64,000 nucleotides of DNA from positions 21,202,268 to 21,266,267 of the forward strand of contig CM119263.1 of NCBI GenBank assembly GCA_051294375.1, given 5' to 3'. This document shows positions 26,701 through 33,828 of this stretch, piece by piece. The translations under genes and the position numbers were made by a program. Origin of the DNA: Paraspadella gotoi (Eukaryota > Chaetognatha). How positions within the stretch are numbered: the first letter of the stretch is position 1; every line of letters starts with the position of its first letter. The notes under the pieces are model-generated. The model searched no databases and was not told the origin of the DNA. It saw nothing but the letters and a program-made list of their open reading frames with translations.

Positions 26701-29700
26701 TGATGCCATTGGGATGGGGGCATCTCACTGTTGGTTTGGGGGCTTCCGGACCCTCAGTGACGCCTGCAGTCACTGGCGGGTTACCCTAAGACGGTCTCGG
26801 CTTTGCCAACGCAGAGGGAAGTCGTTAGGACTGTGGAAATGAAGAACACAGTGTGGATGGAACACTAAGCCGTGGGATGGTGTGTTCCCCCCCCTGAGCC
26901 AATGAATTTGGCTGACGGATGGTGGACAAATGAAGGCGGTGTGAATATAGCCGCCACAATAATTAAATTACAACAATCAAATCCACGAAAATTACGATAC
27001 ATAACAACGGCTACCAAGATATGAACCTAAAAGATCAACCTACGACAAAAAGTCTCAGCGTCGACAGGTTTTTTCCTCACCCAAAAGCGTAAAGACGTAG
27101 AGCGCCCTGTCTGGTGGTCCGACATGATTGGAGCATGACGCTGGCCGCTTGTAGACCGCAACGACGAAGGTAAGGATCTCCACGTCCGAAACCTCACGCT
27201 TTTTGCATCCAGCCTTAAACTCGTCCATAAGGCCGTGAGGGACCGCCCTCGAGTCCGCCCATGCGCTGTCCGAGACCTAGAAGGAAAAAGGAGGAAGAGA
27301 GAGAGAGATGTAAGAATAAGTGAGATAAAAATAAAAATAAAACTGAACATTCGATTACTTTTTTCTTTCTCTTCCTGACAAAAAACAGCCTGAAAAAAAT
27401 GGATTAATTTAACTAAAAGAAGAGTAAAGACAAAAAACAAAAATTCAAAGAAGAGTGGGGAAGCAGTGGGATATAATCAAATTTATTATACAAGAGTAAA
27501 AACGTGACGATATGCATATGATGATATGATCAGAAATTACTTAGCAAAAAAACAAATAGAATTCACCCAGAGTGATGAGGAGGATGAAGAAGATGACGGC
27601 CCAGACGTAGGATGCCGGGCAAAGTGGCGATGGCCTCGGGATAAACGATGAAGACGAGTCCGGGTCCTTGTTCCGCAACCCTTGTCGATGGGAAGGGCTC
27701 CGACCGGTTGGCGCTATGAAAGCCGAGGTACATGAACACCGACGGAACCTAGATCCCGAGTCTTTTAGTCTTGCGTCATAGTTAATCTTTTTAACGGTGC
27801 ACCTTTTTATTTTTTTTAAAATAAGCTTTATTTAATTTTGAATAGCCTTAAGTATTCAAAAATAAATATCGTCTGACACTTTTTACCAGTATTGTTCATT
27901 ATCTCGTCTTTCACCCCCCACGCACGGCGAAGAGAGAGGTTGGCGTCTGTTGATGGCCGCCGTCCCCAGACAATCGGGTAGCAAGTTGTTGTCGAATTTG
28001 TTGTAAGAAGCCCAGCGGCGATGTGGAACGCCAAATCCGGCGCCGACGGAGAAAAGATTGTGACGCGCGGCGTCGATCCAGACTTGGGGTTGGCGAGTCT
28101 GAAATGCATTGGTGGATAAAATGATTGTTGGATGGCTTGATTTATTTCATGAATTCCATGAAAGGTTCTTTGACAATTTAATGAATTTATGAATGAAGTG
28201 ACTAATAAATTTAATAATTTAGTAGTACTTCATTAGTAAAAGATTGATTGAGACATATATCACTGTTTGATTTTTTGATGGATTTCCTTTGACTTACAAA
28301 TGGATTTTCGGATTGATTAAGTTAGACTAGTCCCTCTCCAGCAGACGCCGGAGAAATAACATCCACGGATGAAGAAGACGAGGAGGATGAATGTAAAGGG
28401 GCGCCCGCCGTCACCCACACAACCTAGAAGGGAGTGGGGGTTGAAGGGGGTGGTCGATGATGGATAGGTTAGGGAATGCATACTCGGAGTAGGAAGGATA
28501 GAAATTCATTTTAGTGACGGTTATTTATTTAATTCCAAACTTGATTACAGTTATTTCAGAATGACCCGTGACGAGAATTCGGACCTCACCCTGACGCTGA
28601 CGCGCTTAAAGCTAAAAGGAATAGAAAATTATTACTTTATTTAATAGATATTGTTTTTTTTCTTTCGTTTCGTTGGTAGCATTAAAGGAGAATAGTTTGT
28701 TTTTTATTTTTAACAACGAATTTATTTAACTTGAAAAATGGACATGTTTCGGCTTCAATGTAAGGCTTCATCAGCGCAAAGTGAATTGAATTTTGACAAT
28801 TATTTTCACAGGACTCGGATTGATATTCTATAGTGTCATTCTTTATGCATTAGGACCAATTTTATAGCTAATTATTTCTTAAAACCAAGATAATTGTTGC
28901 TAGGTAAGTAGAAGCAGAACAGCATGACGAGTTACTATGGGGGAATTTTTAGTAACCAGAACCTGACAATCATCAACTCTGATTGAAAGGCAAAATTAAA
29001 GTTATTTTAAAAATCATTTCTACAAGTGTATTAGTAATATTAAGAATATGAGCGACGTTATGTTAGCGTCGTATGACTAGTGAAACCTCTGAGTACTTAA
29101 AGATTGTGAATCGGGTAAGGTTGCGCGAGGTAGGTGATGCAAGTGGAGGAGAGAAAGTTCCACTCGTTTCCGACTAATGGTCGTCGCACGTGAGAAAATG
29201 ACGCGGAGGCGTTGGGTGGGCGTGGCGAAAGTCGTAATCGGAGACGCGGAAAGTTTACGGTTTAGGGCGGAATCGTGGACTCGTTTTGACGGGGGCAATT
29301 ATTAGTAAGTTATATTCAGTGAAGAGATTCAGTTGTTATTTAGTTGACCTTAATATGAATTCCTTTAATTTTAATCTTACCATCTGAAATTTTCAAAATC
29401 CTAAATTTTAACCTAAACTTTTGACGTATAAGTTCTGAAACATAATTAATTATCCCAAATTTTTCTCCTGAATTACCAATCTTCATCCCTAATGCTTTTC
29501 CAACATATATATTTAATTATATTATAGATTCCCAAAAGTGTAATCTATTTATCTATACAACAATTTGGTTACGCCATTCCGCCCTACCACCGATCGTTTC
29601 CATTCTTATAGAGGCAGGCGACGCCATCAGCGTCAACGCGGAAAAACTTCTCTCCTTCTTTACGAGTCTTTCGCTTCTCCAACTATTTTTTACGTTTGTT

Positions 29701-32700
29701 TACATTTATGTTGGACGAGGACGGAGAGAGAGAGAGAGAAGAGAGAGAGCGAGAGAGAGAGAGAGAGAAGAGAGAAGAGAGAGAGAGAGAGAGAGAAGAA
29801 GAGAAAGAGAGATATTCTATTGATCCTCCGTTTTTGGTTCTTTGAATTTCCACTTTTCCTTTCTTTTTCTTTTCTTTTTTCTTTTTTTTCTTTTCTTCTT
29901 TCTTTTCTTTTCTTTCTTTTCTTTCTTTCTTTCTTTTCTTTCTTTCTCTCTTTTTTATTTTCTGTTTTCTTTCTTCTTCTTTTCTTTTCTTTTTTTCTTT
30001 CTTCTTTTTCTCTCTTAGTTCCATTATTCATTTATTGATTTTCGTTTTTTTTCTTTAGAGACTTTTCTTCCTATTATTTTAAATCCGGTGGCAAGCCTTT
30101 ATTTTTTAAAACTTTAATAAAAAACCTTTTTTATTCTCCGCAGTTTCATATCTTTTTTCCTCCTTTTATTTTTGATTTTCTTTCTGAATTTTGTTTTTTG
30201 GATATTTTTTTAAGAAGTACTTTCTTTTTTTCTAAGTCATTTTCATCGTAAGTTTTAATGTCATCGTTTCTTCCTTCCTTTCTTCACCAGTAATCACAAA
30301 GACAAGACTCAGAAGAAAATTTAAAAAAGATAAAAATAGAAATAAGAAAAAAATAAGAAAAAAAATCGGGTGATTGTAAAAAAAATATTAATCGCTTTTT
30401 TATCCTCCGACGCAGAAGCGAATCCGGGAAAAAGTTCAACAGTCGATTCAAAAACAAAATATTCTACGCTGGGGTAAGGAAGGGTTAAGAGGAAGGGAAG
30501 ATAGTAGGGGGAGGGACGGAAAGTGAAGGTAGTCAAATACAGAAATACTTATTTTTAAATTGACTAAGTAACTAATTTTTTTAAAAATATATTTTTTTAT
30601 AAATCTATTTCCTGACAGGCAGGCGGCGGTGAACTGTTGAAGCGAAGCTGGAAAGATTTGGCAGATCACATCACTTTAGAGGTGAGTACACAGGATGGGT
30701 CGGACCTAATGAAGTCTCATGACTCATGATCATGAGAGCTCAGAAGGGTTCACTTTGATTCAGTTGGGGAAGTCGATTGAGGCGCGATGGTTAGGTATGA
30801 GGGGGTTCCTCCAGTGAACAATTCCGTCTAAATGAGTTTCTTGACGCGACCTCGGTTACTTTGGAAAATGGGCCTCGTAAAAATATACAGAAAAGGTGGA
30901 GAAAAGCTCGCGGGTTTACCTCATCCTTCTCCTTTCTCAGTGCGACGGAGTGGATTTGACTCAGAAACTCAAAGACCTCAAACTTCACTGCATTTTGTTT
31001 CTTAACATCCCCAGGTAAGGAGCGAGGCGTGAGAGTGGTAAAGGCTGCAGATATCACAGAGGATTTAGAGTAGAGCTGGTCTAAAGGGCAATGAAGGAAT
31101 AGCATTAGTGAGGCAGAGAACTGCGGGGAGTGTATGTAAAAAAAAAAAAAAATTACGATAAAAAATAAAAACATTAAAAAAAGCAAAGAAAAAAGTAGAC
31201 GGCGAAGATGATAGTGAGAAAAGCGAAAAAGAAAGACGTTAGAGAAAGTCTCGCATAATATTTGCATAAAATGGAAAAACGCTCGGATGAGCTACAAAAT
31301 ATGCGAAAAAAAACATGCATGTGTTTATCCACGGTGATTTCTTTTTGTTTTTGTTTTTTTATTTTTTTTTTATAACTTTGTTTTTGTGTTTGTCAGTGCA
31401 AAATAAAAGTGAGAAAAAAAACGGGGTTCACTAAATGAGAGATATGTGTTCTATCTCACTATCTTCCTCTTACTATCTCTCTCTCAAACACACTCTCTCT
31501 CACATTAAAATATTCAAAGAAGACGTTAATTCATTTCTTTTAATCAAAATAACCAATCAATGTTTTTTAATGTTATACTGATCGCGTTAAAACGAAAATG
31601 CTAACTCTTTGCTTCTCTCGTCTGTTTTTAGGTATAGTGCTGGCACCATTCCATGGGGCACGTCGACTTCTCATTTCGGACCTCAGAGGTCGGACGACGG
31701 TTTTCTTGAGGTGATAGGGTTCACGACGGCCTCCTTGGTGAGTGGATGGTTGGGTACAACTTTTTTCTCATCTTTGTCATCAAAGGAACATTTTTTTTTC
31801 CTAATTTTTTAAAAATTTTTTTATTTCTTGTCTTTTTTCTTATTTCGTGAGATGTCTTCGTTCATTGTTTATTTTTTTATAGTTGTAGTCGGGCATTGCC
31901 TATAAGCATGACACTTTCAGTTGTGACCTGGTGGCTCATTGAGTAAAGCCATCAGCTCATGACCATTAGGTACCGGGTTCATTCCCAACCCGGTGCCTAC
32001 CCTGCGGGAAGCGTGAGGATGGCCATAAGCTGCCTTGGGGGCGTGGAAAACCCTCAAGCCTGGTTCCAAGCCCGGGACCCGTTCCATGGCTGCTAGAAGG
32101 ATTAAAGAATTTGCGGATAGTCATCTTCAGCCCACTTTGCGCCTTATCCACATATCCACATAAATATTTAAACTAACCTTAAATCAATAATGTTTTTGAA
32201 AACATTTGACTTTTGTTTACGAATGAACTTTGAAGCGAAATTTTTCAGTAGCAGAACCATCTTCCGGAATAAACAAAAGGCATTCGTCTTTTCAAAATTA
32301 AATGCTTTAAAAAAGAATTTGTGTTCAAGAAAATTAAAAGTTGTAGAGGGTAATTAACAACGTTATTTTAAAGCNNNNNNNNNNGCTTTAAAAAAGAATT
32401 AGTGTTCAAGAAAATTAAAAGTTGTAAAGGGTAATTAACAACGTTATTTTAAAGCGAAAAAAAAACTTTTCATACAGGCTGCTCTACAGGTTGGGGGCCA
32501 TGGTGAACGCATCTGCCAATGCGCAGAAATAAAATTGACGACTCGGAAGCCAATTCCCATGCAGGTAAAGTGACTAACGTATTTTATTATGAAATAGATA
32601 AATAAACCATATTAAAACAGAAGAGTAAATCATTGATGTCCAATAAATCTGTTGCTTAGGTCGATGGGGAGCCTTGTAAACTACAGCCATCTGTGATAAA

Positions 32701-33295
32701 AATTTGGCATCGAAATCAAGCTAACATGGTGAGGAAGGTCAAATGGGGCCGCGGACCCGTCACCGTCACCAACGAGTGAGTTTTTTGTGTCGTTGGGAGA
32801 ATGGACACGTGATCTTCTTGACGCGCTGATGTCATAAAACCGTTTTTATTGCAGTTTGCCATCCATGCAAGAGCGATTGCGTCTACAAGTATCTGTGATT
32901 TCCGGTTTCGACTACGAGGCCCTCAGGTGGGGAAAATGGGAATGAGGATTGGGGATTAGGGATTCCATGTGACTTGAAAGTAACGTCTTTATAAGCGAGG
33001 TATGTAGCCTAAATGTAAGAAACATTATTTAGTTTGACAAATCGTTTCGTGAATTAACCATAATCTTGAAATAAAACTTCCCATCAATTACTGCAGACGA
33101 CTAGATTACGACATAGTTGTACTAAGTACAACAACTAAAATACATTATGATTACTCGCTTTTTTCTTTTGATCATTTTAACAACAGGTTTGCGAAGGACG
33201 CCTTGAAGGAGGTTTCCATTCCGCTAGGCATCATCGTCGTGGAGAACGACTCGGACTTGGCCGCGGTCAGGCTCGTCATCAACAGATACGTTGGG
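2087..33295 (+). CDS. DGKZ/DGKI (rdgA): Diacylglycerol kinase, type IV (zeta/iota; rdgA class), multi-exon, partial
   Basis: Phosphorylates diacylglycerol to phosphatidic acid with ATP, ending DAG signalling and feeding the phosphoinositide cycle. Exons seen: 2087-2224, 2404-2508, 2610-2768, 13258-13534, 15535-15628, 17427-17601, 17967-19023, 30619-30681, 30941-31014, 31632-31737, 32478-32564, 32660-32775, 32855-32926, 33187-33295. Every junction has GT/AG sites and matching phase except the jump from 19023 to 30619, where one short exon is missing. Domains in order: end of C1a, C1b ([17 protein letters not shown]), a MARCKS-like basic run ([12 protein letters not shown]), catalytic domain ([30 protein letters not shown]-type core), accessory domain ([19 protein letters not shown] to DSDL). 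The basic run marks the zeta/iota type. The ankyrin repeats and PDZ ligand expected downstream were not found. The N-terminus lies outside the window. Confidence 0.92.
2404..2508 (+). CDS. DGK exon: first half of C1b domain
   Basis: 35 codons, phase 0, acceptor tttcacag and donor gtgagt. Encodes [14 protein letters not shown] and [14 protein letters not shown]. The HxW start and CxxC zinc ligands of the second C1 domain are intact. Confidence 0.95.
2610..2768 (+). CDS. DGK exon: second half of C1b domain
   Basis: 53 codons, phase 0. Encodes [27 protein letters not shown] and [14 protein letters not shown], the conserved C1b end and the PPTWI element. The open frame continues past 2768 into a GGGGCT-type repeat, but gttgag at 2769 is a usable donor. 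Phase-0 joining to 13258 restores the family's basic segment, so I end the exon here. Confidence 0.88.
3390..3444 (+). repeat. (GA)n microsatellite
   Basis: Near-pure GA dinucleotide run of about 55 bases inside the long DGK intron. The reverse-frame peptides it produces are not genes. Confidence 0.95.
5641..5805 (+). pseudogene. Error-rich duplicate of the C1a exon and its donor-side intron
   Basis: Follows 2118-2290 base for base except for scattered single-base insertions, for example tgccatgtgg for tgcatgtg, agaaatgg for agaatgg, and caggggatgtaag for cagggatgtaag. The intron part is copied as well as the exon, so this is DNA-level duplication, not retrocopying. The reading frame is lost. 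Indels spread evenly over exon and intron suggest sequencing error in an uncollapsed assembly copy rather than ageing under mutation. Confidence 0.8.
6130..8555. repeat. Inverted repeat pair (6139-6510 and 8040-8550)
   Basis: The stretch after 6139 (gcgtactcagagaaaggccg, then ttcgacgaaaacgg and a CT-rich tail ending in gatcctcggccg) matches the reverse complement of 8040-8550 with many small indels. The two arms face each other across about 1.5 kb. The arms are non-coding. A fold-back of one locus is the simplest reading. Confidence 0.75.
6712..6925 (+). pseudogene. Error-rich duplicate of the first C1b exon with flanks
   Basis: Corresponds to 2390-2560. It starts at ctttcacagtctcaatctg, contains a scrambled middle of about 40 bases, then tcagtggcggaaaaatc and the gtgagagggacttggtgaat intron flank. 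Insertions break every frame. Its distance from the duplicated C1a exon (about 0.9 kb instead of 0.18 kb) shows that extra sequence lies between the two. Confidence 0.75.
8580..9140 (-). other. Unassigned open frame of 186 codons, probably non-coding
   Basis: The longest open frame in the intron that contains no microsatellite. The translation has no motif, transmembrane segment or signal that I recognise and is rich in R, S and L. It lies inside the degraded duplicate block, where frames are unreliable. I list it only so that it is not overlooked. I do not call it a gene. Confidence 0.15.
9600..11110. repeat. Degraded copies of 3.7-4.0 kb, one direct and one inverted
   Basis: 9626-9745 repeats the ctcccctctaccgcttc and cttgaattattcac segment of 3723-3805 in direct orientation. 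10945-11095 is the reverse complement of about 3840-4000 (matching cgaaatcgaaacgggtgaag, ttagggctggg and acggtgacttttaaaag). Identity is interrupted by many small indels. Between them lies about 1.2 kb with no gene I recognise. Confidence 0.7.
12950..13180 (+). mobile_element. tRNA-derived SINE, family 1
   Basis: A polymerase III A box (tggctcattgag) and B box (gggttcaatcc) lie about 45 bases apart in a tRNA-like head that starts gtgacccagtggctc. A conserved body follows (ctaccctgcgggtagtgtga, cttgggg..gcgtgg, ccatggctgctag) and the end is gccttatccaca. The same 220-bp unit occurs at 22965-23205 and 31918-32155. Those two are the same insertion seen in the two DGK copies. Confidence 0.8.
13258..13534 (+). 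CDS. DGK exon: MARCKS-like basic segment and start of catalytic domain
   Basis: Acceptor cccactag, donor gtcgtt, phase 0 in and phase 1 out. Opens with [19 protein letters not shown], the basic stretch that in zeta/iota kinases acts as nuclear signal and protein kinase C target. A glycine/serine-rich insert follows, then [17 protein letters not shown] and INPKSG, the first catalytic strand. The glycine insert is longer than in vertebrates. Confidence 0.93.
13605..14000 (+). repeat. (TTTA)n / (TTCA)n microsatellite with gap
   Basis: A TTTA tetranucleotide run interrupted by 253 N (13646-13898), continuing as TTTA/TTGA and then six to seven ATTC units near 13965-13996. The gap sits inside the repeat, typical of assembly failure there. 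Confidence 0.95.
14000..15534 (+). other. DGK intron: AT-rich sequence, gaps and microsatellites
   Basis: Contains an (AT)n run at 14122-14150, a 97-N gap (14503-14599), a (CT)n run with a 114-N gap (14917-15030), and (CT)n at 15468-15513 that doubles as the polypyrimidine tract of the next exon. I see no exon between. Confidence 0.8.
15535..15628 (+). CDS. DGK exon: catalytic domain, GGNQG segment
   Basis: 94 bases, phase 1 in and phase 1 out, acceptor ccacag and donor gtaagt. Completes the split glycine, then encodes [19 protein letters not shown] and [11 protein letters not shown], the conserved catalytic segment after the PKSG loop. Confidence 0.95.
15629..17426 (+). other. DGK intron, AT-rich
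   Basis: Holds a GACGAC-rich patch (15745-15795), an (AT)n tract with AGATATAT units (16555-16655), and a (CT)n run ending in a 188-N gap (17143-17330). No gene or recognisable element. Confidence 0.75.
17427..17601 (+). CDS. DGK exon: ATP-binding GGDGT loop
   Basis: 175 bases, phase 1 in and phase 0 out. Encodes [31 protein letters not shown], and [20 protein letters not shown]. The GGDGTVGW motif is the glycine-rich nucleotide-binding loop, and the [10 protein letters not shown] block completes the catalytic core. All key residues are intact. Confidence 0.96.
17602..17966 (+). other. Short DGK intron
   Basis: Starts with gtgagt and a few GGGACT-type repeats (17620-17670), then AT-rich sequence to the acceptor gtccag. 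Nothing else seen. Confidence 0.8.
17967..19023 (+). CDS. DGK exon: catalytic/accessory junction with low-complexity insert
   Basis: Phase 0 in, phase 1 out. Starts [17 protein letters not shown] and [15 protein letters not shown] glycine run, a variable linker and 620 N (18198-18817) follow, then a Thr/Ser/Ala-rich linker and [20 protein letters not shown]. In vertebrate homologues only about 20-30 residues separate these two blocks. Here roughly 285 residues would fit if the gap length is right. Frame is preserved across the gap. Confidence 0.9.
19024..19570 (+). other. DGK intron start, with gap
   Basis: CT-rich near 19180-19245. A 25-N gap at 19411-19435 is flanked by a possible orphan exon (19341-19436). 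The next expected kinase exon (the NPEKFNSR-type segment) is not visible here. Confidence 0.6.
21614..24330 (+). pseudogene. Frameshifted copy of seven DGK exons (copy 1)
   Basis: Counterparts of the seven last kinase exons lie at 21614-21678, 21963-22038, 22668-22781, 23468-23571, 23670-23790, 23873-23951 and 24220-24330. All carry small indels: the first has 65 bases where the clean copy has 63 and reads into a stop, and the third has 114 where the clean copy has 106. Splice sites are mostly preserved. Probably not an independent gene. Treat 30619-33295 as the valid version. Confidence 0.82.
22965..23205 (+). mobile_element. tRNA-derived SINE, family 1 (copy in duplicate 1)
   Basis: Same unit as at 12950. 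The head is ttgtgacctggtggcctc, the B box is degraded (cgggttcattcc), and the body ends tatgcgcctta. It occupies the same DGK intron position as 31918-32155, so it is the same insertion. Confidence 0.75.
24762..28423 (-). pseudogene. Frameshifted copy of transporter exons 6-13 (copy 1)
   Basis: Counterparts of transporter exons lie at about 24762-24877 (last exon), 25173-25277, 25980-26115, 26291-26395, 27081-27276, 27567-27747, 27926-28098 and 28298-28423. Each has one to several indels relative to 33716-37240. Exon 5 and everything upstream are absent because the duplicated unit ends there. Consistent with a false or non-functional copy. Confidence 0.82.
26630..26955. repeat. Non-coding block in transporter intron 9 (copy 1)
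   Basis: About 320 bp rich in GC against an AT-rich background (tgatgccattgggatggggg, gcctgcagtcactgg, gtgttccccc). It is found again at 35505-35825 and, inverted, at 62860-63150. No coding frame survives in all three. It looks like an old interspersed element. I do not recognise the family. Confidence 0.5.
28615..30618 (+). other. DGK intron (copy 2)
   Basis: Begins at the duplication junction. Holds a degenerate hammerhead-like core (28746-28774, minus strand), a GC-rich patch (29100-29295), a GA microsatellite (29726-29815) and a TTTTC microsatellite (29855-30010). No exon before 30619. Confidence 0.7.
30619..30681 (+). CDS. DGK exon: accessory domain, SWKDL segment
   Basis: 21 codons, phase 0 to 0. 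Encodes [20 protein letters not shown], similar to the fly rdgA AGGKDLLQRSWKDL segment. The preceding exon with the NSRxRNKM block was not found, so the 5' neighbour is missing. Confidence 0.9.
30941..31014 (+). CDS. DGK exon: accessory domain, CDG...FLNIP segment
   Basis: 74 bases, phase 0 in and phase 2 out. Encodes [20 protein letters not shown] and LNIPR, the conserved strand with the FLNIP motif. Confidence 0.93.
31632..31737 (+). CDS. DGK exon: accessory domain, YSAGTIPWG segment
   Basis: 106 bases, phase 2 in and phase 0 out. Encodes [28 protein letters not shown]. Strong match to the invariant DDG(Y/F)LEVIGF block. Confidence 0.95.
31918..32155 (+). mobile_element. tRNA-derived SINE, family 1 (copy in duplicate 2)
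   Basis: Cleanest of the three copies: A box tggctcattgag, B box gggttcattcc, body taccctgcgggaagcgtgag, end ttgcgccttatccaca. Lies in the DGK intron between the YSAGTIPWG and AALQVGGHG exons, sense orientation. Confidence 0.8.
32303..32456. repeat. 72-bp repeat flanking a 10-N gap
   Basis: The 72 bases before the gap (32303-32374, ending ttattttaaagc) recur almost exactly after it (32385-32456). This is the signature of two contig ends that overlap but were joined with a nominal gap. The true sequence probably has one copy. Confidence 0.85.
32478..32564 (+). CDS. DGK exon: accessory domain, AALQVGGHG segment
   Basis: 29 codons, phase 0 to 0. Encodes [20 protein letters not shown] and TTRKPIPMQ. 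Family-wide conserved LQVGGHGER block. Confidence 0.95.
32660..32775 (+). CDS. DGK exon: accessory domain, VDGEPCKL segment
   Basis: 116 bases, phase 0 in and phase 2 out. Encodes [20 protein letters not shown] then [13 protein letters not shown]. The VDGEPC motif ends the DGK accessory fold. Confidence 0.95.
32855..32926 (+). CDS. DGK exon: post-catalytic YEAL segment
   Basis: 72 bases, phase 2 to 2. Encodes [20 protein letters not shown] then EALR. Aligns with the PEQLRIQVSxVSMHDYEAL segment of zeta kinases. Confidence 0.9.
33187..33295 (+). CDS. DGK exon: PLG...DSDL segment, last recognisable exon
   Basis: 109 bases, phase 2 in and phase 0 out, ending at gtaagt. Encodes [20 protein letters not shown] and [16 protein letters not shown]. 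The donor site means the gene continues, but no downstream exon (WCFLD-type segment, ankyrin repeats) was found before the converging transporter gene. Confidence 0.9.
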
Positions 33296-33715
33296 GTAAG
33301 TTTACTCTTTCCTGGGTCAGGACATGAATTGTCTATTTTCAGAGACGACGTTCCAAAAAAAAACCGTGCGGTTTGTGTTCGAATTTTTTTATATTTTTGA
33401 ACTTTGAAAATATTGGAGTAATTTGCACTTTTCACGAGTTATTTTCAAAACTGGTAATGAAAAAAAAATTTGTACAACGATGAATAGTAAGAAGAATGAT
33501 AATAATAAAAAATACTTTGGTGGGTTAATTGCCGTCAGGAACTCGATTTTGTTTTTTTAACGAAAATAAACTACTTTACGCAACAATCGGGTAATGCGAA
33601 ATAAAAGAATCTCGGACACAGACAAAAAAGAATGAGTAAAGGGAAAAGAAGGAGAGAAAAAAAATTCGTTAAAATGGGATTTTGGTGAAAAAAAAGATAA
33701 CGTTGCAAATTTGGC
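33296..33715. other. Interval between the converging DGK and transporter genes
   Basis: 420 bases of AT-rich sequence. A tattttcag acceptor at about 33340 opens a 47-codon frame of low complexity with a stop. It could be an alternative terminal kinase exon but has no family similarity. No clear polyadenylation signal pair could be assigned. Confidence 0.5.
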
Positions 33716-33828
33716 TCATATCTTGAGCCAATGCTGGAGATAAAATCTCTTGTTGCTGCCGTCGGGAGCGATGATATGCCTTTGTCGTCTGGGAGTAAGA
33801 AGTTTCGCCAGACGAAGGCGGAAAGAAC
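33716..33828 (-). CDS. Transporter exon 13: cytoplasmic C-terminus with HWLKI
   Basis: Phase 1 in, TGA stop at 33718-33716. Encodes [16 protein letters not shown], then [20 protein letters not shown]. Matches the GSFREKLAYAIxPE...HWLKV tail of vertebrate dopamine transporters, where HWLKV binds PDZ scaffolds such as PICK1. Confidence 0.94.

Larger units (their letters stand above)
19571..28614. repeat. Copy 1 of a 9-kb direct duplication (DGK 3' part plus transporter 3' part)
   Basis: Collinear with 28615-37420 over its whole length, introns, SINE and microsatellites included. It differs mainly by one- or two-base insertions. The unit starts at ctttaaagctaaaagg in a DGK intron and ends just before transporter exon 5, where it abuts the start of copy 2 at about 28614. 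Copy 1 is about 0.2 kb longer, so insertions dominate. Coding exons are hit as often as introns. Confidence 0.88.

Noticed and set aside
29683-30038. Lys/Glu-rich and Phe/Leu/Ser-rich frames of up to 157 codons
   Set aside because: Entirely made of GA and TTTTC microsatellites. The same in 2673-3350 and 20687-21004.
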